Source: UBA11373 sp046714175 (GTDB lineage Bacteria; Actinomycetota; Acidimicrobiia; Spongiisociales; UBA11373). Taken from it: 64,000 nt of DNA. The notes beneath the pieces are model-generated. The model saw only the letters and a list, made by a program, of their open reading frames with translations. It was not told the DNA's origin and did not search any database. Numbering within the stretch: the first letter of the stretch is position 1; each line of letters starts with the position of its first letter. The stretch lies in the NCBI GenBank assembly GCA_046714175.1, contig JBKKBI010000045.1, positions 5,884-69,883 on the forward strand. The letters are read 5' to 3'. Of the stretch, positions 30,664 through 38,841 are shown piece by piece. The translations under genes were made by a program, and so were the position numbers.

Positions 30664-31530
30664 TCACTTGCCGAGAAGGCTGCGATAGATCCGCTCCAAA
30701 TCATCCAATGAGCCGAACCGGATCGTCATCCGTCCGCCCCCACGGCGGGCGTACTCGATGCGGACCGGAGTCCCGAGCCGTTCTCCGAGTCGCTCCTCGA
30801 GGGCGATGATCTGGGCGGCGCGATCCTGCTTCGCCTTCGAGGGCTTCTTCTTCACCTCGGGTTCGCTGCCCTGGCGCGCCCGCACCGCCTCTTCCACCTG
30901 ACGGACCGACCATCCTTCGGTGGCGGCCTTGTTGGCGATCCGCACCGCGTACGCGGTGTCCTCGGTACCCAGCAGAGCCCGGGCAGCGCCGGCGCTGATC
31001 TTGTTGGCCAAGAGCAGGGCCTGGATCGCCCCGGGCAAACCGAGCAGCCGCACGCTATTCGTCACCGCACTTCGACTCTTTCCAACCCGCGCCGCCACCT
31101 GTTCATGGCTTAGCCCAAAATCTTCCATGAGCGTCCGGTAGGCGCCGGCTTCCTCGAGGGGGTCGAGGTCCTCACGCTGCACATTCTCCACCACCGCCTC
31201 GACCAGGCGGCCCTGATCGTCACCGTCCCGAATCATGGCCGGGATCTCGACCAGACCGGCCATGCGGGCCGCCCGCAATCTGCGCTCTCCGGCCACTAGG
31301 ACGTGGCGGCCGTTGCTGCCGGCGGGTCGAACCACGATTGGTTGTAAGACACCGACTTCCTTGATCGAGTCGGCGAGACCCTGCAGTGGTTCGGTGTCGA
31401 AACGGTCCCGGGGTTGGCGGGGATTCGGATCGACGGCATCGACCGGGATCATTGCGAAGCCCTCGGTGGGTCTCCCCGTCGCCAGTAGGGCGTCGAGACC
31501 CCGACCCAGACCCGACTTACGCGCGCCCAT
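30664..31530 (-). CDS. parB: Chromosome partition protein ParB
   Basis: CTPase/DNA clamp loaded at parS. The 288 residues start with the ParA-stimulating motif K-S-G-L-G-R-G-L-D-A-L-L, then P-N-P-R-Q-P-R, the CTP-binding V-A-G-E-R-R-L-R-A-A box near 95, the V-E-N-V-Q-R-E-D-L-D-P-L-E-E-A block, the helix-turn-helix around 145-170 and a C-terminal dimer domain. ATG 31530 has GAGGAG upstream and lies inside the end of parA, a 14-nt overlap. Two parS sites lie 1.5 kb away. Confidence 0.97.
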   Translation of the reverse strand: MGARKSGLGRGLDALLATGRPTEGFAMIPVDAVDPNPRQPRDRFDTEPLQGLADSIKEVGVLQPIVVRPAGSNGRHVLVAGERRLRAARMAGLVEIPAMIRDGDDQGRLVEAVVENVQREDLDPLEEAGAYRTLMEDFGLSHEQVAARVGKSRSAVTNSVRLLGLPGAIQALLLANKISAGAARALLGTEDTAYAVRIANKAATEGWSVRQVEEAVRARQGSEPEVKKKPSKAKQDRAAQIIALEERLGERLGTPVRIEYARRGGGRMTIRFGSLDDLERIYRSLLGK

Positions 31531-32308
31531 GTCTCCTCCTGAATTCGTCGGCGAGCGACCGGTAGGCCTTGGCCCCGATGCTCTTGGGATCGAACGACTC
31601 GATGGGTTCGCCAAAGGACGGTGCCTCGGCGAGTCGCACTACGCGTGGAATTACAGTATCGTAAGTAGTCTTACCGAAGTGGTCCCGAACCTGGGCTGTC
31701 ACCTCGGCCGCCAGGGTCGTCCGGCGGTCGTACATGGTTATGACCGCGCCCTCTATCTTGAGTTGAGGGTTAAGGTTGGTCTGTATTGCCTGGATGCTGC
31801 GCAGTAGTTGCGTCAAGCCCTCGAGCGCGTAGTACTCGGCCTGAATCGGAATCAGCACCTCATTGGCTGCGGTGAGGGCGTTGACCGTGATCAACCCCAG
31901 GCTGGGAGGGCAGTCGATGAACACCGTGGTGAACTTCTCCTGCATCTTGTCCACCGCGGCGGCGAGCACCCGCTCCCGGGAGTATCGCGCCACGAGCTCG
32001 ATCTCGGCCGCGGCCAGGTCGATCGAGGACGGGATCACGAACAGACCCTTGGTTCCGGTGGGGAGCACCACCTCGTCGAGGGGCCGATCACCCATGAACA
32101 CGTCGTAGATCGAGTGCTGCACGGTGCGCCGATCTACTCCCAGGCCGCTGGTGGCATTCGCCTGGGGGTCGGTGTCGATCACCAGCACCCGCTCCCCCTT
32201 GGCAACCAGGGCAGCAGCAAGATTCACGGTCGTCGTGGACTTGCCGACACCACCCTTTTGGTTGGCGACGGCCACCACGACGCCGTGGGAGCGCGTCGTC
32301 TTATTCAC
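31517..32308 (-). CDS. parA: Chromosome partition ATPase ParA
   Basis: Deviant-Walker ATPase of 263 residues: A-N-Q-K-G-G-V-G-K-S-T-T near 15-26, D-T-D-P-Q-A-N-A near 46, D-C-P-P-S-L-G-L near 125 and M-Y-D-R-R-T near 185. It moves ParB-parS complexes along the nucleoid. GTG 32308 is chosen because it overlaps the rsmG stop by 8 nt and gives a normal N-terminal length; a TTG at 32344 is the alternative. Confidence 0.96.
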   Translation of the reverse strand: MNKTTRSHGVVVAVANQKGGVGKSTTTVNLAAALVAKGERVLVIDTDPQANATSGLGVDRRTVQHSIYDVFMGDRPLDEVVLPTGTKGLFVIPSSIDLAAAEIELVARYSRERVLAAAVDKMQEKFTTVFIDCPPSLGLITVNALTAANEVLIPIQAEYYALEGLTQLLRSIQAIQTNLNPQLKIEGAVITMYDRRTTLAAEVTAQVRDHFGKTTYDTVIPRVVRLAEAPSFGEPIESFDPKSIGAKAYRSLADEFRRRHGRA

Positions 32309-32945
32309 CAGCGCGCATGATAAGGAGCCAGGCCGGACCGTCAAGGATTCCGGGTGGTACTTCGGTCACCTTCATCCCCAAACCGAGTGCCTCCCCCACT
32401 CCGACCAGGTCCCGGGTGCGATCGGGGGGCTCGGGCCGGCGACTGAGGCCGAGAACTGCGGCGCCGTCGGGGGTGAGGAGTCGGGCCGCCAATCCTACCG
32501 CCTCCGGTGCCCGCACCGACCCCCGGAAGGCGAGGCCCTGCCACTCATCGGCGACATCGAACACGTCGCCTTGGGCGACATGGACGTTGTCCAGACCGAG
32601 CACTTGGACTGCGCGCGTCAGGAGCCGGATCCTCCGCCCGCCCCGATCCAGCAATGTGACTGCAGTTCCCGGCCACAGAATGGCCAGCGGAACTCCGGGA
32701 AGGCCGACGCCGCTGCCGACGTCTAGAAGTTCTGCAGGGGGAGTGGGCCAGGCGGCGGCAAAGCTCAGCGCGTCGCCGATGTGCCGTCCCCAGATCCGAG
32801 GCGACTCCCGCGGGCCGAGGCCCCCGGCCGGAATCGCCTCGGCGATCAACCACGAGGCGAACTGCTCCAAGCGCACGGACCGTGCCGAATCGAGTGGATA
32901 CCCCGCCCACGCCGCGGCGTTGGCGGCGAGATCGGGGGAGTCCAT
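32301..32945 (-). CDS. rsmG: 16S rRNA (guanine527-N7)-methyltransferase
   Basis: Methylates G527 of 16S rRNA with SAM. The 214 residues contain I-W-G-R-H-I-G-D-A-L near 50, the SAM loop L-L-D-V-G-S-G-V-G-L-P-G-V-P near 72 and L-L-D-R-G-G-R-R near 95, all family features. ATG 32945 has TAACCT ending 6 nt upstream, so the rsmG-parA-parB transcript looks leaderless. Confidence 0.95.
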   Translation of the reverse strand: MDSPDLAANAAAWAGYPLDSARSVRLEQFASWLIAEAIPAGGLGPRESPRIWGRHIGDALSFAAAWPTPPAELLDVGSGVGLPGVPLAILWPGTAVTLLDRGGRRIRLLTRAVQVLGLDNVHVAQGDVFDVADEWQGLAFRGSVRAPEAVGLAARLLTPDGAAVLGLSRRPEPPDRTRDLVGVGEALGLGMKVTEVPPGILDGPAWLLIMRAGE

Positions 32946-32951
32946 CTGCGG

Positions 32952-32957
32952 AGGTTA
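32952..32957 (-). promoter_or_regulatory. -10 box of leaderless rsmG-parAB operon
   Basis: TAACCT on the minus strand, 6 nt from ATG 32945, at the edge of the heptad array. Confidence 0.55.
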
Positions 32958-33052
32958 CCGGAACCCGGAGACCGGAAACCGGAGACCGGAAACGGAAACC
33001 GGAGACCGGAAGGACGGGAAGGAAGGGAAGGACGGAAACCGGAGACCGGTAA
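32958..33052. repeat. Heptad-repeat locus 6
   Basis: Degenerate tandem CCGGAGA/CCGGAAA units, interrupted by a GGAAGGACGG-rich stretch, ending at CCGGTAA. Same unit as at 24699 and 11495. It lies between the rsmG -10 box and the parS pair. Confidence 0.82.
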
Positions 33053-33058
33053 CCGCTA

Positions 33059-33074
33059 CGTTTCACGTGAAACG
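33059..33074. promoter_or_regulatory. parS centromere site 1
   Basis: The 16-bp palindrome CGTTTCACGTGAAACG differs from the bacterial parS consensus only at the outermost base pair. Confidence 0.93.
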
Positions 33075-33095
33075 TGGTCGGCTCCGACCCCAGCC

Positions 33096-33111
33096 CGTTT
33101 CACGTGAAACG
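33096..33111. promoter_or_regulatory. parS centromere site 2
   Basis: An identical 16-bp palindrome, 37 bp from the first site. Both lie about 3 kb from dnaA, in the gap before rsmG. Confidence 0.93.
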
Positions 33112-33138
33112 CCGGTGTGGTTCATATGTGCCACAAAC

Positions 33139-33168
33139 AGAGTGCCGACCCTTGCGGGCCGGCACTCT
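33139..33168 (-). terminator. Probable terminator of rpmH-jag operon
   Basis: AGAGTGCCG pairs with CGGCACTCT, extended by ACCC/GGG across a short loop. Downstream on the minus strand is GTTTGTGG, a weak T-run. It lies past the jag stop and separates the operon from parS. Confidence 0.55.
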
Positions 33169-33170
33169 GG

Positions 33171-33205
33171 TCGGGAAGCGGGTAGCGGGTCGCGGGTCGC
33201 GGGGT
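33171..33205. repeat. Heptad-repeat locus 7
   Basis: TCGGGAA, GCGGGTA, GCGGGTC, GCGGGTC, GCGGGGT: five 7-bp units directly beyond the jag stop codon. Confidence 0.82.
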
Positions 33206-33212
33206 GGCGTCC

Positions 33213-34088
33213 CTACTCCGCAGCAATCACCACCGAGCGACGGGGCTCCTCGCCTTCGCTGAAGGAGCGTACGCCGTCGATCTCGGCCACGGTGTCGTGA
33301 ACCACCTTGCGGTCGGCGGCATTCATCGCCTCGAGCATCACCTCGCCACCCTCGGCCTTGATCCGCTCGGCGAGCCGGGTGGTATAGATCCGGAGCGCCT
33401 CCCGGCGCCGCTCGGTGTAGCCGGCGATGTCGAGTCGGATCTTGGCCCCGTCCATCGTCTTGCGCTGGACGATGGTGCGACACAGCTCGAGAACCGCCTG
33501 GACTATGGCCCCCTTCGGTCCCACGAGGGCCTCGGTCTGCTCTCCGACGACTGCGATGTTGATCACCCCGTCCTCGATCCGCTCCTGAACCTCGCCCTCC
33601 AGGCCGAACGCGGCCAGGAGGCCTTCGAGGAACCTCCGGATGTCGGCCGATTGGTCCGGGATCGGGGTCTCCTCGCGGTCATCGTCTTCTCGGGCCGGGC
33701 GTTCCCGTGCCGGTGGGCGTTCGCTGCCCCGTCCCGGGGCGGTCCGGGCTCGCGATGAGGGTCGGGGACCAGAATTACGCGGTTGTGATTCGCGACTGGG
33801 CTGCTTAGGGGTTTCCGGGCGAGGAGTCTCGGCGGTCTTGGACCCCCGAGTCCCGCCGCCGTTACGCCCGCCGCGCCGGTTACGGCCCCCGTCGCGGCCG
33901 GATCGCTCCTTGCGCTTTACCCGAACTAGGGCATCTTGGCCACCGAGACCAAGAAAGCCCCGTTGCGGCTCCTGTATGACCTCGACATCGGCCTCATCGG
34001 CCGAGGTGAGGCCGAGTTCCGCCAGGGCAGCCTCGACAGCCTTCTCCACGCTCGGCCCCTGGACCTCGACCCATTCGAACGACGCCAT
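33213..34088 (-). CDS. jag: Jag/KhpB-type RNA-binding protein
   Basis: A 291-residue protein of three parts: the Jag N-terminal domain (1-55: F-E-W-V-E-V-Q-G-P-S-V-E-K-A, G-F-L-G-L-G-G), a long Arg/Gly/Pro-rich disordered linker (about 60-150), then KH (G-P-K-G-A-I-V-Q-A-V) and R3H (M-N-A-A-D-R-K-V-V-H-D) domains. It binds RNA and is linked to cell division and elongation in other bacteria. ATG 34088 has GGAGGAAC upstream; it follows yidC by 2 bp. Confidence 0.93.
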   Translation of the reverse strand: MASFEWVEVQGPSVEKAVEAALAELGLTSADEADVEVIQEPQRGFLGLGGQDALVRVKRKERSGRDGGRNRRGGRNGGGTRGSKTAETPRPETPKQPSRESQPRNSGPRPSSRARTAPGRGSERPPARERPAREDDDREETPIPDQSADIRRFLEGLLAAFGLEGEVQERIEDGVINIAVVGEQTEALVGPKGAIVQAVLELCRTIVQRKTMDGAKIRLDIAGYTERRREALRIYTTRLAERIKAEGGEVMLEAMNAADRKVVHDTVAEIDGVRSFSEGEEPRRSVVIAAE

Positions 34089-34090
34089 CG

Positions 34091-34975
34091 CTAGTTCCTC
34101 CTCCGCTTCTTCCCCCGCTTCTTGGAGCCCTGGGGCCGGCGGGTCGACGGTGCAGTCGAGGCCGCTGGGGTATCCCCCGAGCCGGTGAGTCGCGGTGCCT
34201 GTGACGAACTGCCCTTGGGCTTCTCCTTGGGGGCAGCATCCCGCCGCTTGCCGTCCAGACCGAGAATCAGCGCTTGCTGACCGATCCGGAAGAGCTGGCT
34301 GGCGGCGAAGTAGACCACCAGTCCGGCGGGAAGATTGAACGAGATGAAACCGAAGAAGAACGGGAAGATCTTCATCACCGCCTGCCCGGGGGCGGGGGGC
34401 TGGCCGGGCGGTTGCTTGGCCATGGTCTGCTTTTGCTGCCAGTAGGCGGTGAACACGACCACGGCGATGGTCAGCAAGTAAGGGATGGCCTTGATCACAG
34501 ATCCATCGAATGATTCGCTGCTGCTCAGGGACTGACTGGGCGATACCGAGAGGTTCATCCAGAAGAAAGTGAGGCCCCGACCCGCCTCCAGAGCTGCCTC
34601 CAGGGCGCCGCCCTCGGTGGCGTAGTTGATGGGGTTGCGCAACACGTTGAACAGGGCGAACCACACCGGCATCTGGAGGATCAGAGGCAGGCATCCGGCG
34701 GCGGGATTGACTCCCCGCTCCTTGTACAAGGCCATCATTGCCTGCTGTTGAGCGGGCTTGTCGGTCTTGAATTCCTTTTGAATTCGCTTGATTTCGGGCT
34801 GAATCTCCTGCATCGCCTTCATCGAGCGGGTCTGCTTGAGGGTGAGCGGGAACAGCACCACCCCGATGGCGATGGTGAGCAGGATGATCGCCACCCCGAG
34901 GTTGGGGATCATCTCGTAGAAGAAACTCAGGGTGGCGCCGAGGAGGTCCTGGAGCCCGTTCCACAACGACGACAT
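34091..34975 (-). CDS. yidC: Membrane protein insertase YidC
   Basis: Inserts and folds inner-membrane proteins. The 294-residue Oxa1-type protein has helix 1 near the N-terminus, the P-L-T-L-K-Q-T-R-S-M-K-A-M-Q-E-I-Q-P-E block near 50, P-A-A-G-C-L-P-L-I-L-Q-M-P-V-W-F-A-L-F near 95 and a basic tail ending R-G-K-K-R-R-R-N. ATG 34975 is chosen because GGAGG lies 7 nt upstream and TGATG overlaps the yidD stop. Confidence 0.95.
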   Translation of the reverse strand: MSSLWNGLQDLLGATLSFFYEMIPNLGVAIILLTIAIGVVLFPLTLKQTRSMKAMQEIQPEIKRIQKEFKTDKPAQQQAMMALYKERGVNPAAGCLPLILQMPVWFALFNVLRNPINYATEGGALEAALEAGRGLTFFWMNLSVSPSQSLSSSESFDGSVIKAIPYLLTIAVVVFTAYWQQKQTMAKQPPGQPPAPGQAVMKIFPFFFGFISFNLPAGLVVYFAASQLFRIGQQALILGLDGKRRDAAPKEKPKGSSSQAPRLTGSGDTPAASTAPSTRRPQGSKKRGKKRRRN

Positions 34976-35292
34976 CAATTGACCTCCGTATCGAAGACCT
35001 GGCGGCGCGGTACTGGGTCGCTACCCCCGTCCCGCCATGGATGACACCGGCCCACCCGACGAATCCCCATCCAGGTGCCCCGAAGGGCTCCCCATTCGTC
35101 GATGGCCTCAAAGGCATATTGGGAGCAGGAAGGCAGGTAGCGACATCGGGTCCCCAGCAGCGGAGAGACAACGGCCCGATAGCCGAGGATCAGGCGCTGC
35201 AGCCACCAACCGGGTTGCCAAGGCCGGGCGCGACCGGCCAAGGCGCTGCCGGGGGCGGCGCCATCGGCCTGTCGCCGCTTGCTGTCGTGCAC
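34975..35292 (-). CDS. yidD: Membrane insertion efficiency factor YidD
   Basis: A small membrane-associated protein aiding YidC. The 105-residue frame has G-Y-R-A-V-V-S-P-L-L-G, the C-R-Y-L-P-S-C-S-Q-Y-A block and R-V-G-R-C-H-P-W-R-D-G-G-S-D-P-V-P. GTG 35292 has GAGGAG five bases upstream; GTG 35298, overlapping the rnpA stop, is the alternative. The roughly 30-residue N-terminal extension before the core is polar and poorly conserved. Confidence 0.93.
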   Translation of the reverse strand: MHDSKRRQADGAAPGSALAGRARPWQPGWWLQRLILGYRAVVSPLLGTRCRYLPSCSQYAFEAIDEWGALRGTWMGIRRVGRCHPWRDGGSDPVPRRQVFDTEVN

Positions 35293-35294
35293 AC

Positions 35295-35645
35295 TCACTC
35301 CTCTGCCAGCGCCGCCTGCACCCATGACAGGACGGTCTCGAACCGGGCTCCTGCCACTGACCCATCCCCGCTCACGACGTAGTCGTGACCGGCCCGTAGC
35401 GGGAACCTGAGAACTGCGGCTCGCAGCCTCCGCTTGACCCGGTTGCGGTGCACGGCGGATCCCGCCGTGCGACCCGCCACGAAGGCGACCCGCGGAACGC
35501 CCGGGTCGCCGGCGGCGGCAAAGACCGTGATCCCGCCGACGCGACGCCGGATCCCGATCCGGCGCACCTTCCCGATGTCGGAGCTCCTCCGGAGCGATTT
35601 GTAGGGCGCCGCCCTACGCCGAGAGTCGGCGGCGGCCCTTGTCAC
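35295..35645 (-). CDS. rnpA: Ribonuclease P protein component, overlapping rpmH
   Basis: Protein subunit that helps RNase P cut tRNA leaders. Of 116 residues the core begins L-R-R-S-S-D-I-G-K-V-R-R and includes the signature R-N-R-V-K-R-R-L-R. No ATG, GTG or TTG exists between GTG 35645 and the core, so the frame must start inside rpmH, a 32-nt overlap. The first 16 residues are an extra basic stretch compared with usual RnpA. Confidence 0.9.
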   Translation of the reverse strand: MTRAAADSRRRAAPYKSLRRSSDIGKVRRIGIRRRVGGITVFAAAGDPGVPRVAFVAGRTAGSAVHRNRVKRRLRAAVLRFPLRAGHDYVVSGDGSVAGARFETVLSWVQAALAEE

Positions 35646-35748
35646 GACGTGACTTGAGGACGGCGCGTCCGGCCCGCGTCCTCATTCGGAGGCGGAAGCC
35701 GTGGCGCCGCTTGCGGCGTCGGACATTCGGTTGAAACGTGCGCTTCAT
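35614..35748 (-). CDS. rpmH: 50S ribosomal protein L34
   Basis: A 44-residue basic protein MKRTFQPNVRRRKRRHGFRL continuing R-M-R-T-R-A-G-R-A-V-L-K-S-R-R-D-K-G-R-R-R-L-S-A: L34 without doubt. First gene of the rpmH-rnpA-yidD-yidC-jag operon, reading away from dnaA. Confidence 0.98.
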   Translation of the reverse strand: MKRTFQPNVRRRKRRHGFRLRMRTRAGRAVLKSRRDKGRRRLSA

Positions 35749-35785
35749 GGAGGGCCCCGAGGAAGAGAGGGTGCGTCGGGGAGCG

Positions 35786-35814
35786 AGGTTACGAACCCTG
35801 CCTCCCGTTGTCAA
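35786..35814 (-). promoter_or_regulatory. rpmH operon promoter
   Basis: TTGACA (35809-35814) and TAACCT (35786-35791) with a 17-bp spacer on the minus strand. The predicted start lies about 30 nt before the rpmH ATG. Confidence 0.82.
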
Positions 35815-36149
35815 AGGTGGCGCCAGGCTCACCGGCGACAAGACGCGAAGAAACCCACTGGATCGCGAAAGATGGCGCAACGCCGGGTTCGCCCACAGGA
35901 GATGTCCACAGTGGGGGCGAACGCGAAAACCAGACCCGGAAACCGTTGCCCGGCAACGTGTCGACCGCCGCGGCCTTCCGCGTCGGGAGTGGATAAGCCG
36001 CGATTTCACCGTCTTGTGGGGCTGCGGAACCGTTTCATATACTCGCCCGTCACCGGATGCCCCACCGGTCACTTCCTCGACAGGGTCCGGCGGCGCGCTG
36101 GAGCGGTCACCGAGGGGCGAGAACGGGAAAAGCATCATTCTCCACAGTT
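35815..36149. other. oriC region, left part (rpmH-dnaA gap)
   Basis: Gene-free, with near-consensus DnaA-box 9-mers: ATGTCCACA (35904-35912), AGTGGATAA near 35990 (complement TTATCCACT), TTCTCCACA (36139-36147), TGTGGACAC (36149-36157) and TGTGGAGAA (36161-36169), the last two inside the dnaA 5' end. Gene orientation switches here from minus to plus, as expected at an origin. Confidence 0.7.
36014..36043 (+). promoter_or_regulatory. dnaA promoter
   Basis: TTGTGG (36014-36019), 18-bp spacer, TATACT (36038-36043). Predicted leader of about 100 nt before GTG 36150, with the DnaA boxes at 36139-36169 inside the transcript, suggesting autoregulation. Confidence 0.6.
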
Positions 36150-37565
36150 GTGGACACCACTGTGGAGAACCTCTTGGAAGCGGTCGAGGGAGTGAGGGAG
36201 GACGTGGAGGCACATCCCGCCGCCGGGGACTGGGAACAGTTCCGGCAAATCTTGCGTGGTCGCGTAACGCCCGTCACCTGGCGGGCCTGGTTGGAAAGCC
36301 TGGTACTGGAGAGCGGCGATGGCGCCGCGCTGCGCATCGTCGCCCCCAGCGAATTCCATCTTCGCTGGGTCAACGACAAGTACCGCGAGCTCATCGAGGA
36401 GGTGGCGCGGATCGCCTTCGGAGATGGTGCCGTGGTCGATCTGGCCGCCGCCGACGGGCAGGCGTTCGAGGGGCCGATCGTCGACGACGAACCCGAGCCG
36501 GAACCCACACCGGTAACCGCTACGGCCCACCCCGAGACCGGGCGCCTGGTGCCCAAGTACTCCTTCGAGAACTTCGTCGTCGGTCAGAGCAATCGCTTCG
36601 CCCACGCCGCCGCCATGGCGATCGCCGAACAGCCCGGGGGCAACTACAACCCGCTGTTCGTCTTCGGCGGTGCCGGCTTGGGCAAGACCCACCTGCTGCA
36701 GGCCATCGCCCAGCACGCTCATGACCTCAACCCCAGGCTCGAGATCATCTATCTCAGCTCGGAGGCGTTCTTCAACCACTTCATCGAGGGGATCCGCAAG
36801 AAGCGGATGGACGAGTTCAAGGCCCGGTATCGCGGGGTCGACCTGCTCCTATTGGACGATGTCCAGTTCCTGGAAGGCAAGGAACAGATACTGGAGGAGT
36901 TCTTCCATACGTTCAACTCGCTGTACGAAGCCGGCAAGCAGTTGGTGTTCTCCGCCGACCGGCCACCAAAGAGCCTCAGCAGCCTCGAGGATCGCATCCG
37001 GAGCCGATTCGAGTGGGGGCTGACCACCGACATCCAGCCGCCCGATGTGGAGACCCGGTTGGCGATCCTGCGCAAGAACGCCGCCTTCGCCCCCCAGGAG
37101 GTGCCGCAGCCCGTGCTGGGGTTCATCGCCAGCCGCGTCGTCGACAACATCCGCGAACTGGAAGGCGCCCTCACTCGGGTCACGGCATATGCCGCGCTCA
37201 CCCACCAACCCATCGACCTGGAGATGGCCGAGGACGTGCTGCAAGATCTCGGCCCCGCCCACCAGACGGTGCCAATAAGTCCCGGGCGGATCCTTGCGGC
37301 CACAGCAGAGTCGTTCGGGGTCTCGATCGTGGAACTCGAGGGGCCGAGCCGCCGGCAGCCCCTGGCGCGGGCGCGCCAGGTCTCCATGTACTTGTGCCGA
37401 GAGCTGACCGACCTCTCCCTACCCAAGATCGGGGGACTCTTCGGAGGACGCGACCACACCACGGTGATCCACGGAGTGAGCACGGTCGGCAAGCTCATGA
37501 AGACCGACCCCACCCTGTTCGATCGTGTCACTGCCCTGTTGCAAAGTCTGCGGAGAACTTCGTGA
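36150..37565 (+). CDS. dnaA: Chromosomal replication initiator DnaA
   Basis: Opens the origin and loads the helicase. The 471-residue protein has domain I, a short acidic/Pro linker (P-E-P-E-P-T-P), domain III AAA+ (F-V-V-G-Q-S-N-R-F-A-H; Walker A G-G-A-G-L-G-K-T-H; L-L-L-L-D-D-V-Q-F) and domain IV ending G-G-R-D-H-T-T-V-I-H-G. GTG 36150 is preferred: it begins the usual domain I length, though it lies within two facing DnaA boxes. Confidence 0.97.
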   Translation: MDTTVENLLEAVEGVREDVEAHPAAGDWEQFRQILRGRVTPVTWRAWLESLVLESGDGAALRIVAPSEFHLRWVNDKYRELIEEVARIAFGDGAVVDLAAADGQAFEGPIVDDEPEPEPTPVTATAHPETGRLVPKYSFENFVVGQSNRFAHAAAMAIAEQPGGNYNPLFVFGGAGLGKTHLLQAIAQHAHDLNPRLEIIYLSSEAFFNHFIEGIRKKRMDEFKARYRGVDLLLLDDVQFLEGKEQILEEFFHTFNSLYEAGKQLVFSADRPPKSLSSLEDRIRSRFEWGLTTDIQPPDVETRLAILRKNAAFAPQEVPQPVLGFIASRVVDNIRELEGALTRVTAYAALTHQPIDLEMAEDVLQDLGPAHQTVPISPGRILAATAESFGVSIVELEGPSRRQPLARARQVSMYLCRELTDLSLPKIGGLFGGRDHTTVIHGVSTVGKLMKTDPTLFDRVTALLQSLRRTS

Positions 37566-37753
37566 ACCATCAACAGCCGCGTCGCGGGGGTCGCCCCCCT
37601 GTGGATGACTGCCCTCGCTCGTCCCCAGGCTGGGGGCGGACGAAAGGCACCCCCACTAGGCGCGACGCGATCTTCTCCACAATCCACAGCGTCTACTACT
37701 GCAACTGTCTTCTAATTTCATTCCAAGAGTCGTAGGAGAGAAAGGCCCCCCCT
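37566..37753. other. oriC region, right part (dnaA-dnaN gap)
   Basis: 188 bp with TGTGGATGA (37600-37608), TTCTCCACA (37673-37681) and CAATCCACA (37680-37688), followed by a locally AT-rich stretch around 37690-37730 that could be an unwinding element. No gene. Confidence 0.65.
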
Positions 37754-38833
37754 GTGCGCATCCGAGCCGAACGAGACGATCTCGTCGACGTCCTCAGCCG
37801 GGCGGGGCGTGCCGTTGGGGCGCGCACCGCGCTCCCGATCCTGCAGGGCCTGTTGGTCGAGGTGACAGGCAAGACGATGCGGGTCACCGGTACCGACCTC
37901 GATGTCACGGTGCGTACCGAACTCGAGGTGGAGGTTCTCTCCGGGGGCACGACCGTCGTGCCGGCGCGGCTGGCTGCCGAAGCCGTTCGCAAACTCCCCC
38001 CCGGGGCCGTGACCTTCCAGGCCGAAGCGGGGGAGATCGAGATCAGCGGCGGGGGGCCGGTGTTTCGCTTCCGCGAATACGCGGCCAGCGACTTCCCCAA
38101 GCTGCCGGAACCCGTGCTCAAGGCCGCCGTGCCCGTCGACGGGGCCGCCTTCGTCGATGCGGTGGCCCAGGTGTCGGTGGCCGCATCCACCGACGACGCG
38201 CGGCCTGTGCTCACCGGGGTGTTCTTCGAGACGGAGTCGGGCCGGTTGCGTCTTGTCGCCACGGACTCCTACCGCCTCGCGGTGCGGGACGTCCCCGCGG
38301 TAGAAGCCGCGCTCGCGGGGTTGGTGCCAGTGCGGGCACTGAAGGAGATCGCTCGTACGGTGTCGGCGGGCAAACTCAAGGTGGCGGTGGGCGACCGCGA
38401 GGCCGCTTTTGCCTCGGATCGCGGGGTGCTCACAGCGCGGCTCATCGAGGGCAGCTTCCCCAACTACCGCCAGCTGATCCCGGCGACATATCCGAATCGC
38501 CTCACCATTCCCCGCCAGGCACTTCTTGATGCCATCGACCGCGCATCGCTCGTCGCCGAGGATCACATCCCGATCCGTATCACCTTGCAAAAGGGCGGCA
38601 TCGAACTCAGCGTGACCCGCCAGGACGTGGGCGGGGAGACCGAACACGTCGCCTCCGAGTACAACGGCGAAGAAATGACGATCGCGTTCAACAGTAGGTA
38701 CCTCAACGACGGGGTGTTGGCGATTCCGGAGGAGACCATCGTCCTCGACGTGCTCGACCCGCTCAAGCCGGGTGTGTTGCGCGGAGCCGAGGGCACTGAC
38801 TTCCTCTATCTGCTGATGCCGGTGCGCCTGTAG
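37754..38833 (+). CDS. dnaN: DNA polymerase III beta clamp
   Basis: Sliding clamp of the replicase, 359 residues in three repeated clamp domains: R-A-L-P-I-L-like T-A-L-P-I-L-Q-G, D-L-D-V-T-V near 49, S-D-F-P-K-L-P near 105, A-T-D-S-Y-R-L-A near 172, F-P-N-Y-R-Q-L-I-P near 232 and the C-terminal Y-L-L-M-P-V-R-L. GTG start at 37754; a purine-rich GGAGAGAAAGG lies upstream but at a long distance. Confidence 0.96.
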   Translation: MRIRAERDDLVDVLSRAGRAVGARTALPILQGLLVEVTGKTMRVTGTDLDVTVRTELEVEVLSGGTTVVPARLAAEAVRKLPPGAVTFQAEAGEIEISGGGPVFRFREYAASDFPKLPEPVLKAAVPVDGAAFVDAVAQVSVAASTDDARPVLTGVFFETESGRLRLVATDSYRLAVRDVPAVEAALAGLVPVRALKEIARTVSAGKLKVAVGDREAAFASDRGVLTARLIEGSFPNYRQLIPATYPNRLTIPRQALLDAIDRASLVAEDHIPIRITLQKGGIELSVTRQDVGGETEHVASEYNGEEMTIAFNSRYLNDGVLAIPEETIVLDVLDPLKPGVLRGAEGTDFLYLLMPVRL

Positions 38834-38841
38834 GAGGGGCG

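Noticed and set aside
34089..35171. N-terminal extension of the Jag frame to a 652-residue protein
   Set aside because: The open frame upstream of 34088 runs antisense-like through yidC and yidD; the Jag domain and ribosome site begin at 34088.
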